Shown here piece after piece: positions 32,754 through 44,700 of a DNA stretch of 64,000 nt (position 1 is the stretch's first letter; the number at the start of each line of letters is the position of its first letter). The position numbers and the translations under genes are program-made. Below the pieces are notes generated by a model. It ran no database searches. It was not told the origin of the DNA and saw only the letters and a program-made list of their open reading frames with translations. The stretch spans positions 17,201,305-17,265,304 of the forward strand of contig JAYGXS010000009.1 in NCBI GenBank assembly GCA_036362985.1. Reading direction: 5' to 3'. This DNA comes from Ligula intestinalis (Eukaryota; Platyhelminthes; Cestoda; Diphyllobothriidea; Diphyllobothriidae).

Positions 32754-35700
32754 CTAATTCATATAGGCTCTATTGAGGTAGGGAGCGAAGTTTTCATTCA
32801 TATCCGTTGAGCCGACAGTTGCCGCTGCGTGGAGGATTTTCTGCATTTGGAGAATGTTGGACTCAACTATGTTGTTCTCAACCTCAGCGGCATTGTCCTC
32901 CTCATCATCCTCGGAGGCTGGAGCGCTGTCTTTTTCTACATCGTCGTGTTCTGACTTAGAAGAGGTTTGGGGTTCCGTCCTTGTAGGGCTGGAGTTTACA
33001 AAGGCTTCCTAGTGTGGTAACGAATGCTTCGGTTATTAAATATGATATGCACGAAGAAGAGTTCAGAAAAAATATTGAAAACAATAAAAACTACCTCAAA
33101 TATTGCTTGAGAAAATAGCATGACGCCCCCAAATAGGAAACCCATTTCACATAACACGCATATCCGGCAACCGATAGGATGCATCTGCTAATATACCAGG
33201 ACGCAGTCGCAATAGTACTAGTGAGCAGAAGGCAATAGACTTCATGCACCACGAGTGTTGGCTTCGGTGCACACTAGTTTGACGGTCCCACAAGGCTGTT
33301 GGCTTCCAAGATATCGTTTTTTTGGATTGTACTGATTACAATAGAGTCTTTTGATAGCGTAGACTTTTTAACAGATGTACTTGAATTTGCTTTATACAGT
33401 GAAACATCCAGAACCCTCTAGACTCAATAATCATCGCAACCTCTTTGTTATTTTTTTTCTGGAAACCGCAGTAGGAGTTTTGTCATTTCTTTTCTGTGAA
33501 CGCTTTTGCACTATGAAATACGCTACCCAGGAACCTTAAATTCCGCAAACATCGCGCATGCATACGTACACATGGGAGCATGCACTTTCAGATGGAAATA
33601 GAAGTTCCTACCTTATCATGGGTTGATGAAACAAAAATGAGCATGGCTGCCAAGTTCACCTACTTTTTCTTTGAAAATGCGTTTAAACACTGCATTTCGA
33701 AAAGGTACACACTCCTCCTGTGTACAGTGTTATGTAAAGCAACCTTCGTCGATGATAATACACACCGGGTACGTACGTATGTTGATGAGACTGGTGCTGT
33801 TAGTCGTTGAGTGAGGTTTCACCAGATGGAAAAAAAATTCTTTCGAGGCCAGCGTTCGCTAAGATTTGCAACAATTTCATTCACCTATGATCATTTACAT
33901 TTTAAATATGGGAATCGGTACCTCAGCACGTGTTCTCAACCGACGCATTGCGTTTGCCAACTACCTTGGGTGTTTTAATCAGCTACAGACGAGGAAGGTT
34001 AATTCAAATCTCAGCTGATGTATTTTGGCGTATCAAAATTATAATTGAAGTGATGATAGCCATGTTAGATGTAAAAATAGTTGATTTTGAAAAAACTATT
34101 AGTGTTATCTGACCTTGAATGAAGTGTAATTAGTCATAGGCTAACAGATTAAGCTCAGCACTATTGGTCTGATGACGACTTAATTTGCGGTACCGATATA
34201 TAGGGAAAACATAGGCAACTGGAAATGAAAATCACTAGTGGTACTTTAAAAAAATAGAAGACGCCAATTGCTCACCTTACACTTCGATGGATAGTGATGC
34301 GCGTTCCTCTGAAACAGGAAACATTTCAGGTCATTTTTATGGATCATAGTAAATAGGACGAACGCGTCAAAGTACACTCATGAACAAACTGTAAAAGTTA
34401 CCACCAGGATCCTCTAAATGGTAGAACAATGGGATCGTCTGTAGTTTTAAAAATGGGCAGTCTTAGTGCATTCAATGGCCCTCACTCTGCTTGATAGAGT
34501 TTTCAAAGACTTGACTAAATATCTCGTATTCTACATGCCTTCACCGAAACAGCAGATGAACAGCTGAAAAAGAGCTTTGTCGATATGAACGCTGATCAAT
34601 CACAAGGAAATTTAGATGTTTCGAAGAGTTTGCGCTGGGGACCAGGTAGCTCTGCATCCGAAGACATGTTTTATTGCGAATATTTGGAGGAATACAACTT
34701 AACGAGTAAGGAAAAATGGTTTTGCGTTTGCCGGCATCACGTCCTTATTCACCAGAGCTTTCGAACTCTCATAGCAGTTCATCGTCAGAGATAACAGCAG
34801 CAACACTAGTGCAACAGTAAATGGGTCGTAGGGACAATCGAACATCACCAATTTCAACTTGGGGGGTTGAATGCCCAGGACTCTTTCTGCCGGCGTCAGA
34901 TCGATGTATCCATTGACTGAATTCTCATCGCTGCAAGCAATTAGCGGCTTGTCTTGCTTCTGGCGTGAGTGATTATCGTTTTGTTTGCAAACAGCCTTCT
35001 TCTTTACTTATAGCTAGACCTGAACTGCGAACAATAGTCTGAAGACCTCAAGTCTTAAGACTCCAGCCAACAAAGCTCCGTATTCCTGAGGGCACATTCG
35101 GGATTGTCTTCATCTGAGGTAGCTGTGGTGAGTGTTTTGAAATCCAGTTAGAAGCATATCATGGGTTTGTGTTTATTCCTGACGATGAGAAACGATGCCT
35201 TTTGTTTGTTCATCTACACTGCGGATGTAGCTGCGTACACAGTGGCGCAAATAAGGTTTTTAACTAAGCTTTGTTTCAAAATCACAATAACAGTACGTTT
35301 TTGTGGTTACCAGCACTGCTACGAACCCATACCTTCTGTCGCTACCTTGAGCACGCCCAGTTAATCGAATGTCTTCGTCACACGTACGTTAGTCCCGGTG
35401 TGATGACAACTTAACGCCCGTTGTCATTATTTCCTTTTCTGATTGATTGCAAGCAGACGTTCGTACTTTGCACCACAACCAACTGCCCTGAACCACGGCT
35501 GGGGGAACGGTTACTTTTCGAGCCGATTAAGTGTTCTCTTGCTGCTGTACAAGGTTTCTGAATGACTGCTTACATGGTCTTTTGATTTGGGAACCATCGC
35601 ACTTCGAGAGGACATGCCAGAGATTCAACTCGGATTGCGCATAAAAGGCGTGGGACATGAGTTGTTAGAGTATGATCCTTTACCCCCGAAAGGCCTGCTG

Positions 35701-38700
35701 TCACAGGTAACTCACGGCACAGTGGCGCTCCATAGTCTCATATACATGGGCTGGCTGACTTTTAGCAGCACGTGTTCGCCTTTTCTTCAGTTAGTTTACA
35801 GGAGCCCATTTAAAGTCTTGTTTAGATAACTTGCCAGCCAGGTAAACAATACAAGATGGCATCGGATATTCAAACTGGCATGTGAATTTATAACTGCAAG
35901 AGAAATAAAAACAAAAAATTAAGCATTTTACGAATAGACCTCATAACTTACTTCTTCTCCGTAGATGTTAATAAATTCCTCCACTGTATCTAAATCAGAA
36001 AATACAAATAAATCACTGCTATATGGAGCATGTAAAATATTTACCGAATCATACCATCGGATAGTGATAACTAGAGAGCTCATTGGACAAATGCCACCCT
36101 GACTGATTAGAATAATCAAGTAAGGTAGGATCTTAATTTCTGCCAGTATAATCTTCATTCAACCAACTTTTTTTGAAGGATTCATCAAGGTCTTTGTTTG
36201 CCAGTTAGCCACAACACCACCCAAAGCAAAACCGAACTCCTGTTCAAATACGTTGCCTTACAGGGCGAATTAATGCTGTGATCAACTCCATCTGCTCAAA
36301 TTCTCTTGGAGTTCTCATTCATGAACAAAAACCACAATGGCATCTACCCCTCACCCTACCCTTCCAATCAAGACACATTTGGAATCAATAAGAACTTATT
36401 CAACCATGCGTTATTAAGACCTCCACCAATTAACCGAGTTCAAGATCCAGTCTAGTGAACATGGAAAATGTTACTAATGATGACTGAATAGCTATGAAAC
36501 TTTTAGTCTTGCACGACAATTGTTCTAAAAGAGGCTGCAGAAACTGGTGTTAAAGCAAATTTTAATGTTTGGATGCTATTATTCAAGAGAATAATCGACT
36601 TCAAGTTTGCTTGAACATATTAAAAAGTTGAGGAATAAAAGAAAAGTTCATTATAAATGAGATGGTGCTGATATCTTAAAGCCGTAAAAGTTTAATTATT
36701 AGACAACCCTTACACCAAAAATTGTTCTGAAGATCATAAACGGTAAACCTTACCCATTTCAAGGTTTTCATTCCGTTCAATGGCGTTGCTGGAGTTCGAG
36801 GCTGCTGGAATCTCTTCGATTAACAAACACTTTTGAGGCTTTGTTTCCGAACCTGCCGACGAACCATAAGAGAGCAATTAAGGATGGGTTGCATTTTTTA
36901 ACCTGCCTGAGATGGGGGACATTCTTCTAGTGAAACCCAGAGTTTCAAAACCTTGCCAAATTGATTTAAATGTCGTTACAAGGGTCGTCGAGTAGCAAAG
37001 ACGGGTGCTAGAAACGAGTAAGCATCTACCGATGAGTTTTTTTGACCAGCCGAATATAAAGTAGCCATGTTTACTAGACCTTAACTATGCGTTCGCGAAG
37101 GCTGAGATATTGAGTGATATCGTGCAGACTGTAGAAACTATGCTGATAGTAGAATGAAGTAACCGACAAAGAACATACCTGTCATAAATTGATCTAAAGC
37201 TAATTTATCTTCAGAAGGAAGCCCTGGAATAGTTTCGTGTGCAAGCCTCTTGCCGTCAATTTTCCCTAGCCATGTTTCACCCGTTTTTTTACTGTACACA
37301 TTCTGCACGGCTCAGAACAGGTTTCCCAACCGAAAAATGGCAACGTAGATAGGAATCTCTTGAGATGAAGCGCAGCGAATACATAATGTATGAAAGCGGA
37401 AGTGCTTAGGTTAAGGAAATATTCGATGCAAGTCTTGAAGGGGAGTCTTAAGTAACTCTGATGAATGAAAGAGGGGTGCGGTGCAGTAGATGTTTCGTAA
37501 TTTTGCCTCAATATAAACTTATTCACGTGCAAGGCTCGGGTGACGCGCCCACTCCTTTGTGGAGCACACGATGGACAGTGTCGTTCGACAAGGTTAGACT
37601 GTAGTCAGCGGTGGTGGTGGTAGTTGTCTTGTTGGTGGTGTTGAGGGCGGTGGTGAATATTTAGTGAGAACGTGAATGAAATTTTGCCCTCACGTATGAA
37701 GCCGCTAATGAGGCAATGGGAACATAATTTAGGGCATTGCTGTAAAGCTATTTAGTATCTGACCATTTTCAGATCAGCAAATATGAAGGACGTCCGCAAT
37801 TGAGTGTGCGAACATTAACTTCTATTGGGGGAAAAGTGGTATTGCAAATCAAGTCCACGAACCTTGCACATCGATTTCCTCAATGAGATTTCCTCTCCAC
37901 TGCTTAGGCTTCGCTGAGTCAGTTCCACCTAAAACAAAGATTTGTAAAATTTCGTCGGGATCAAAAAAATACCTTAGCCGAATGTAGGCATAACCAATCG
38001 TCACGCCATAAAATAGGGTCACAATCCGAAACTCCGATGAGACTTGGAAGTTAATGTTTACCTTTAAAAAACTTTTATTATTTTTAACACTAGCTTAGTA
38101 GGTACACAGAGCGTAACTTTTACCTTCAGGCAGTTAGTTTCAGTCAGTATATTTGAAGTAAATGACCGAAGCCCTTAAAAACTCCATTGGAACGGTACAG
38201 GAATATAAATTGTAGTGAAATATGCAAAGATTGTTACGTGTCGCACTTGTTGTACAAAAGTGCATAACAATATTTTGGATACATGAATGGTTGATAAGGT
38301 GAGCCGTTTGCGGAATGGCAACATACAAGAAGTTCACTGCATATCTAGTATGAAATATTCGTCTTGACATCGTTAATGTAAATAAAAACTCTATTGAAAT
38401 CAAACTAGCAGTATGTTTGTTTGTAGTGTTGTTTGTAGTGTTTGTCCTCATTCATGTTAGGTGGTTGTTGGGCTTTAACAGATGATTATCCAAACGTCTC
38501 TTGAAGACGTTCAAAGTGGATGAATGCACAGTACTGCAACAAGATGCGTGTATTTCTAGCAGCTGTAATAGAACGAGATCGTTTGAGTGGACTCCCAAAT
38601 GCCAATTGTTGTGAGAAACTTAAAGGAAAAGTAGAATAAGTTACGTTGACCGGTTCAGAGTCAGATAAGTTTGTTTACAGATATATAGGGGAAGTGGGCA

Positions 38701-41700
38701 GCCGTATTAACTGTTGTCTTGGAACAATGAAGCCTGGTTGAAGGCAGTTATGACACCAACGTATACATCCAGTCCTCTTAACATTGTCATGTCATCAGAA
38801 TATGCTGCACGTGGGGAGAGAAAACGAGGGGGATTTAAAGTAAGACGGCTTCATTTCTAAAATTTTCGTGTGCATCTTACAGTCGCGCCCAGCTGCGGCT
38901 GTGGTGGGCCTAACTTGTTCTTTGCGATTAAACTATCAAATCTTTAAACGTTCTCGGGAAATGTTCGAAATTAATGCCAGCATGCTTGAGCTTCAAACCT
39001 TTCAAGTATGTCAAACAGCAGCTACTCCTTCTAAACCAACAGCTTAAAGTGCATCATAAAAATGAAGACATCAGAATATTACATTTTTAGCATTTTCAAA
39101 ATAATTCTGACTTCATCGAAATGGTTCTTGAATTTTGTTAATGATAAAGACTGTTCTTTCGACACACTAGGTAGCTTCTAGACCTTTAATATCAACCCAC
39201 AAAAAGGTTGCCCAGAAAAATCAAGCGTCTGATGCCTTGCTGTCTTCTGTGCCGTGTGCGTCCACCAACTTTCTATTATTGATTTTGTCAACAGATGTCG
39301 CATCCGCCTATGCGCGCGATTTTCATGAAGCTTTCCTTTATAGAGTAATTGGAACATGCAACTACGGCGACATCTAGCAGCACTCAAGTTTCTGAATTAG
39401 TGGCAGTGGTTGCAAACAGACATCTACTAGACGAAGCTCAGTCAAAGTATGATGGCAGAGATCGTGTCGACAGAGTTGCGGGTATATTTATGCATTAATA
39501 TTTCAGGCTTTTTATATCCTTCTTCGAATACTAACAACTAACATGTTTGTTCTTCTAGGACAAGGTGGCGATCACTTTTATGATTATTCAAATGAACTTC
39601 AGATAAGTCCGGATCAAGGCTGTTTCAATTTACCCAATCTTTTTATGATACCATCCCTATGAGCTTGCATTTTTGGTGCAGTGAAGGTAAATCCCACGTC
39701 CAGTCAAAAAACTTTCAATGAACCAGGTAGCAAACTTTCCGGAAGTACCAAAAATGTTAAAGTAATCAACCATTTTTTCCGGTATTAGCAGATTTGCGTT
39801 TAAAAGCCTTCCCAGGTATCGACATATTGATAAGAAAGAAGACTTGTCGAGCACCAGATCAATTTGTTTATTGTCCTGAGCTTTCGAACTTTTACAGGAG
39901 TTCATCTTCAGAGGTAAGAAGCAGCAACCAAAAGGAGGGTAATTATAGTGGCCAAAGGCCAATCAAATGTCAGCGTTCGTCAAGGGAAAGGACACATCGA
40001 CCAGAAGGATGGAGGTCGGGGGGGGCAATTAAAGTTGTAAACGCTAATTAACTGTCAGTGAAGACGGCTGTCGTTCGGGATCATAAGCAGTAATTAGTGT
40101 AACGCCTTGTCCTCAGGGTAGAGGGTCCCGATGATCCTGCCTCCTCTTCTGGCCGGTTCTTAGCCGGTTCTTAGCCGGTTCCTATTCGTTTTCAATTCTG
40201 ACGTTAGGCGTGGCCTTGTTTCGTCCTTCCCTTACACAATGGCGCAAAACTTTGTAGGCCGCGGAGAGGTCTGGATGCCTGTTGACAGAGATGGCATCTG
40301 AGCACCATGCCTCAAGTGTCAGCCTTTTGGCTTTTGAGTTTCCTAAGCCTATGATAGTTACTCCTTGAATGTCGAAGTTGTGGCCAGTTTCCTCAATGTG
40401 TGCTGCAAGCTACGGGTTAGGATCTAGTTTCTGAGCCACCCGTTTGTGTTTGCGTAGGCGGGTCTGCAATTTTCAGCCTGTTTCTCCCACATAATTACAG
40501 TCTTCGTCATTGCAACGTATCTGATAGACAACTGTAGAGGTTTCGGTAGGTAGCAGTCTGTCTTTGGGTTGCATCACACGCCGGCGTATTGTTGCCTCAG
40601 GTCGATGGGCTATGTCCACTGCAGCGGGCTGTAACAGTCGTGAGACTGCTTCAGGACTCCTTTTATGTAGGGAATGGCCTTCCAGACGTCAGTTTGTTGC
40701 TGCATCAGCCGTCGTCTATTCACTCGATGCCTGCTGCGTTTGATAAATGACATCGGGTATCCATTGGCTTGAAAGAGTTCATAAAGGTATTGTTGTTCAA
40801 CTCTTCTGTCCGCAGGAGTGCTACAGTGGGTTTCAACTCTTTTGAAGAGAGTACGAACGCAACTGCGTTTTTGAAACATGGGGTGATTGCTGTTGAAGTG
40901 TAACACTTGGTTTGTGTCGGTTACCATTCTGAATACTGTGGTTTGCAGTAGTACAGTTGAACACTGTCGCACAAGCACATCCAGGAAGGGTAGTTGGTTG
41001 TTTTTCTCCGCTTCCATCGTGAATTGGATGTTTTGATCAACCGAATTCAGTAAATCTTTGAAGTGCTCGATATCAGATGTTTTGACAACGACAAAAGTGT
41101 CATCCACATAACAAGCCCAAAACTTTGGTTGATACTTGGTGAAGACCAAACGTTCTATCGGTTGGAGGACCATTTCAGCAATCAGGTCGGACAGGGGGAG
41201 CCCATGAGAGTGCCTTTTATTTGCTCGAATATTTGCCCACCAAATGTGAAGTAGGTTTTAAGGCAATGTCGTAGAAGTTCGAGCAAATAGTCACACTTCA
41301 GAGGTTTGTCGCTTTCGTCGTAGCGTTCATTTAGAAGTTGTCCCATAACATCAATCGCTAGTTGTTGTGGGATAGAAGTGAAGAGGAAACCACGTTGAAG
41401 GATACCATGGATTCATCCGGCTCCAACTTCAGATCTTTTATTCGTTCGAGGAACTGTTTGGCAGAAGCTACGGTTGTTGCTGAACCTACTGCCAAGAACT
41501 TCATATGAGTGAACACCCACTTTGCCAAACCGTATGTAGGGGTGCCTCGATGGGAGACGATTGGCCTAAGTGGTATGTTTTCTTTATGGACTTTTTGTAG
41601 GCCATGAAATCGTGCTAGGGTCGGGTCAGTTGGTTTCATGGAAAACCAATCCGTAGGCGTGATTGCACCGTTTGACTTGAGTTTCGCCAGGGTCTTGCTC

Positions 41701-44700
41701 ATTTGGTTAAGTAAATGTTTCATTTCGTTGGCTGGACATGTCCTGTACGAAGTTTTGTCGTCAAGTAGGCCTACGCGAACACAAACGGGTGGCTCAGAAA
41801 CTAGATCCTAACTCGCAGCTTGCAGCACACATGGGAGAAACTGGCCACAAATGCGACATTCAAGGAGCAACTATCATAGGCCGAGGAAACTCAAAAGCCG
41901 AAAGGTTGACACTTGAGGCATGGTTCTCAGATGCCAACTCCGTCAACAGGCATCTAGACCTCCCCACGGCCTACAACGTTTAGCGCCATTATGTAAGTGA
42001 AGGACGAAACAAGGCCACGCCTTACGTCAGAATTGAAAACGAACAGGAAACCGCTAAGAACCGGCCAGAAGAGGAGGCAGGATCATCGGGACCATCTACC
42101 CTGGGCGTTACACTAATTACTGCTCATGACCCCAAACGACAGCCGTCTTCACTGACAGTTAATAAGCGTTTACCACTTTAATTGCCCCCCCCCGACCTCC
42201 ATCCTTCCGGTCGATGTGTCCTTTCCCTTGACGACCGCTGACATTTGATTGGCCTTTGACCACTTTAATTACCCTCCTTTTGAAGCAAGCAAATATGGCA
42301 GAATTTATTCGATCAAATAAATTTCGTGACGGCTCGTCAGCTGCGGCCCGTCTTTGCATGAATGAATAACAAGTGGGTTACAGCACAATTTGAACATCAA
42401 CAAAATCGATAAATGCAAGGTCTAATTTACGCGTAAGTGAACATTCATAGGGTCAACTTAACTCGGGAAAGGGTGGAAATTTGGGGGGGGGGAAACAGCA
42501 CAAAAACAAACAAAAGGTGACTAAATGTAGGCCTATGGACCCCAAGGCAGCTGTAGGTTAGCCACATGTTCTAATTGCTTACATAGGTCGGGTTTCTCCC
42601 GCCGTATGTAGGCTGCTTCCATGTAGCGTAATGTCCGGTTTGTTCGTGCTCGAACAAGAACTCGGAAAGATTTTTTCGGATCGACAGAGTGACCACTGTC
42701 CAATAGATGTTCTGTAATAGAGGACCGAGGTACTTTGTTTTCCTGTTTAAAAAGCCAAGAGGGTAAATGTTCAGCTGCCCTGGTCACCAATTGCCTTTGC
42801 GTTCGCCCGATGTACTTGCATCCGCAAGTGCATGTAAATTCATAGACGCAGTTTGGACAGTGGTCACTCTGTCGATCCGAAAAAATCTTTCCGAGTTCTT
42901 GTTCGAGCACGAACAAACCGGACATTACGCTACATGGAAGCAGCCTACATACGGCGGGAGAAACCCGACCTATGTAAGCAATTAGAACATGTGGCTAACC
43001 TACAGCTGCCTTGGGGTCCATAGGCCTACATTTAGTCACCTTTTGTTTGTTTTTGTGCTGTTTCCCCCCCCCCCAAATTTCCACCCTTTCCCGAGTTAAG
43101 TTGACCCTATGAATGTTCACTTACGCGTAAATTTTACCTTGCTTTTATCGATTTTGTTGATATTCAAATTGTGTTATAACCCACTTTTTATTCATTCATG
43201 CAAAGACGGGCCGCAGCTGACGAGCCGTCACGAAATTTATTTCATCAAATAAATTCTGCCATATTTGCTTGCTTCAAATTTCTTCCTGGGAAAAGATGTT
43301 TCACCCTACCCTCCTTTTGGTTGCTGTTTCTTATCTCTGAATATGAAAGTGTGACCAAGGGGCCGAGACTGGCGAGGGGGGTGCAGTATTCAGTCGTGTG
43401 CATTTGAGTCAGTCATGGGCGGTCAGCATTCAAGGGGGGAAGGGGGCAGCCTTCGAAAGAGGTAAACAATCATTTTGCAGGTCGGACAGGAGTTTCGCTG
43501 GAGAAGAGATGTGGAGAATTCCAAACTTGTTCAGCCGGATATAACACACAGTCTCACACATGATGCAAATTACCCAGATAAAAATGTCCTAGGTGCAAAA
43601 GTTCTACTGGTCCTAGGTCGGACAAAAGGGTATAAGGGTAGATTCAACTGGACCCTTTGGTCTGACCTAGGACCAATAGAACCATTGCAGTTAGGACATT
43701 GACATCAGGGTTATGTCCCTTTATGCCGAGGATGTCTTTAAAGTGACCTTGGACAAAGTAGAATAGTGGCGGAAAATGCTTACTGATCGGTTACGGGACT
43801 CTCTCTTCTCGTCATACCTTGGCTGTCATTCTCAAGGCATACTCAGCAGCCGTACTGCGGCTAATATTATGATACGATGGTCATATTATTGTATAACTCT
43901 TAACCAGTCGTGAGCCGCTTGTAATTGTTTTAATGAACAAATGTGCGTGAAAAGACTGCGGAAAGGACAGGAAACATGTAAAACAATCCTATTAGCCAAA
44001 ATAATCAAAGAAATGTTTGGATTGACGGAAATTCGACCTAGTGAACATGTGCAAGTAGTTATTTTTAAAATTATTAATATCTTTCTTCAGGTGGCCCCAC
44101 TATGAATTCTTACCGTTTGATATTACCTACCAGCCGGTGGGCACAGACAAATGGCAGGAGACTTACTTTCGTAAAGAGAAAGCGTATTATTACTCATGCA
44201 AATTGCACTATTGCCAGTAATTTCGGCCCCGAGATTGGTATTAAGGCGTACGTTCGACATGCGCAGTCTTATCCTATTCCTGAGGAAAGCCCGTTCGACT
44301 GGAGCGGGTGAATCCCCACACACCAATGTCACTAGCGCGTTCGAAACTCTGCTTTCTTTGCCGTTTCATAACGAAATCATTTGAACCTTAACTCAGTGAA
44401 GCTCTACCATTAGTACGATCTGGTTAATGTGAGCTCATGTTTCCTTGAGAAGTACCTCAAATGGTTAGTCGAAAGACTGAGGCTCTAGTTGGTTGCTAAC
44501 CCTCCGCTCGAAACCGAATGAGGAAACAGGAGGTAACCAAGAGAATGGAGGGTGGTGATAGTTACGGTGGACCAAGCAAAGGAATTGTTGTGACTAGCTC
44601 GCATCGAAGTGAACTTTCCTGAAGTCTCGCAACCGATGATCTCGACGTCTGGGAACAGCCAATCACAGTTACCGCATAGATGCCTTCTGGGCTGACGACG

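Larger units (their letters stand above)
39926..42291. mobile_element. Inverted PLE composite with ~540-bp arms
   Basis: The left arm 39926-~40463 and right arm ~41753-42291 are inverted near-copies. The right arm is the endonuclease tail and 3' end of a PLE in plus orientation; the left arm is the same 3' end in minus orientation, joined to more upstream minus-strand coding sequence. The two copies meet near 41752. Both outer ends carry the block around AAAGGACACATCGACC. Inverted, truncated companion copies are a known feature of PLE insertions. Confidence 0.75.
42278..43278. mobile_element. 1-kb PLE palindrome: 424-bp arms around a 153-bp spacer
   Basis: The left arm 42278-42701 and right arm 42855-43278 are inverted near-identical copies of one PLE 3' region (endonuclease tail, 3' UTR with a G/C run, hammerhead). 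The spacer 42702-42854 belongs to the minus copy only. Both copies therefore run outwards from the centre. Small differences (for example loop CATC versus GATC in ribozyme stem III) show that the arms are independent sequences and not an assembly mirror. Confidence 0.88.

Noticed and set aside
37854..37858. Stronger-looking GTTCGT donor for the 37.9-kb exon
   Set aside because: It leaves phase 1, which would not fit the next exon (needs phase 2); the GTGGAC donor 4 nt later does fit. RNA data would decide.
38400..38450. GTTTGT-rich stretch as a telomere-like repeat
   Set aside because: It is irregular and short; the flatworm telomere repeat TTAGGG is not present.
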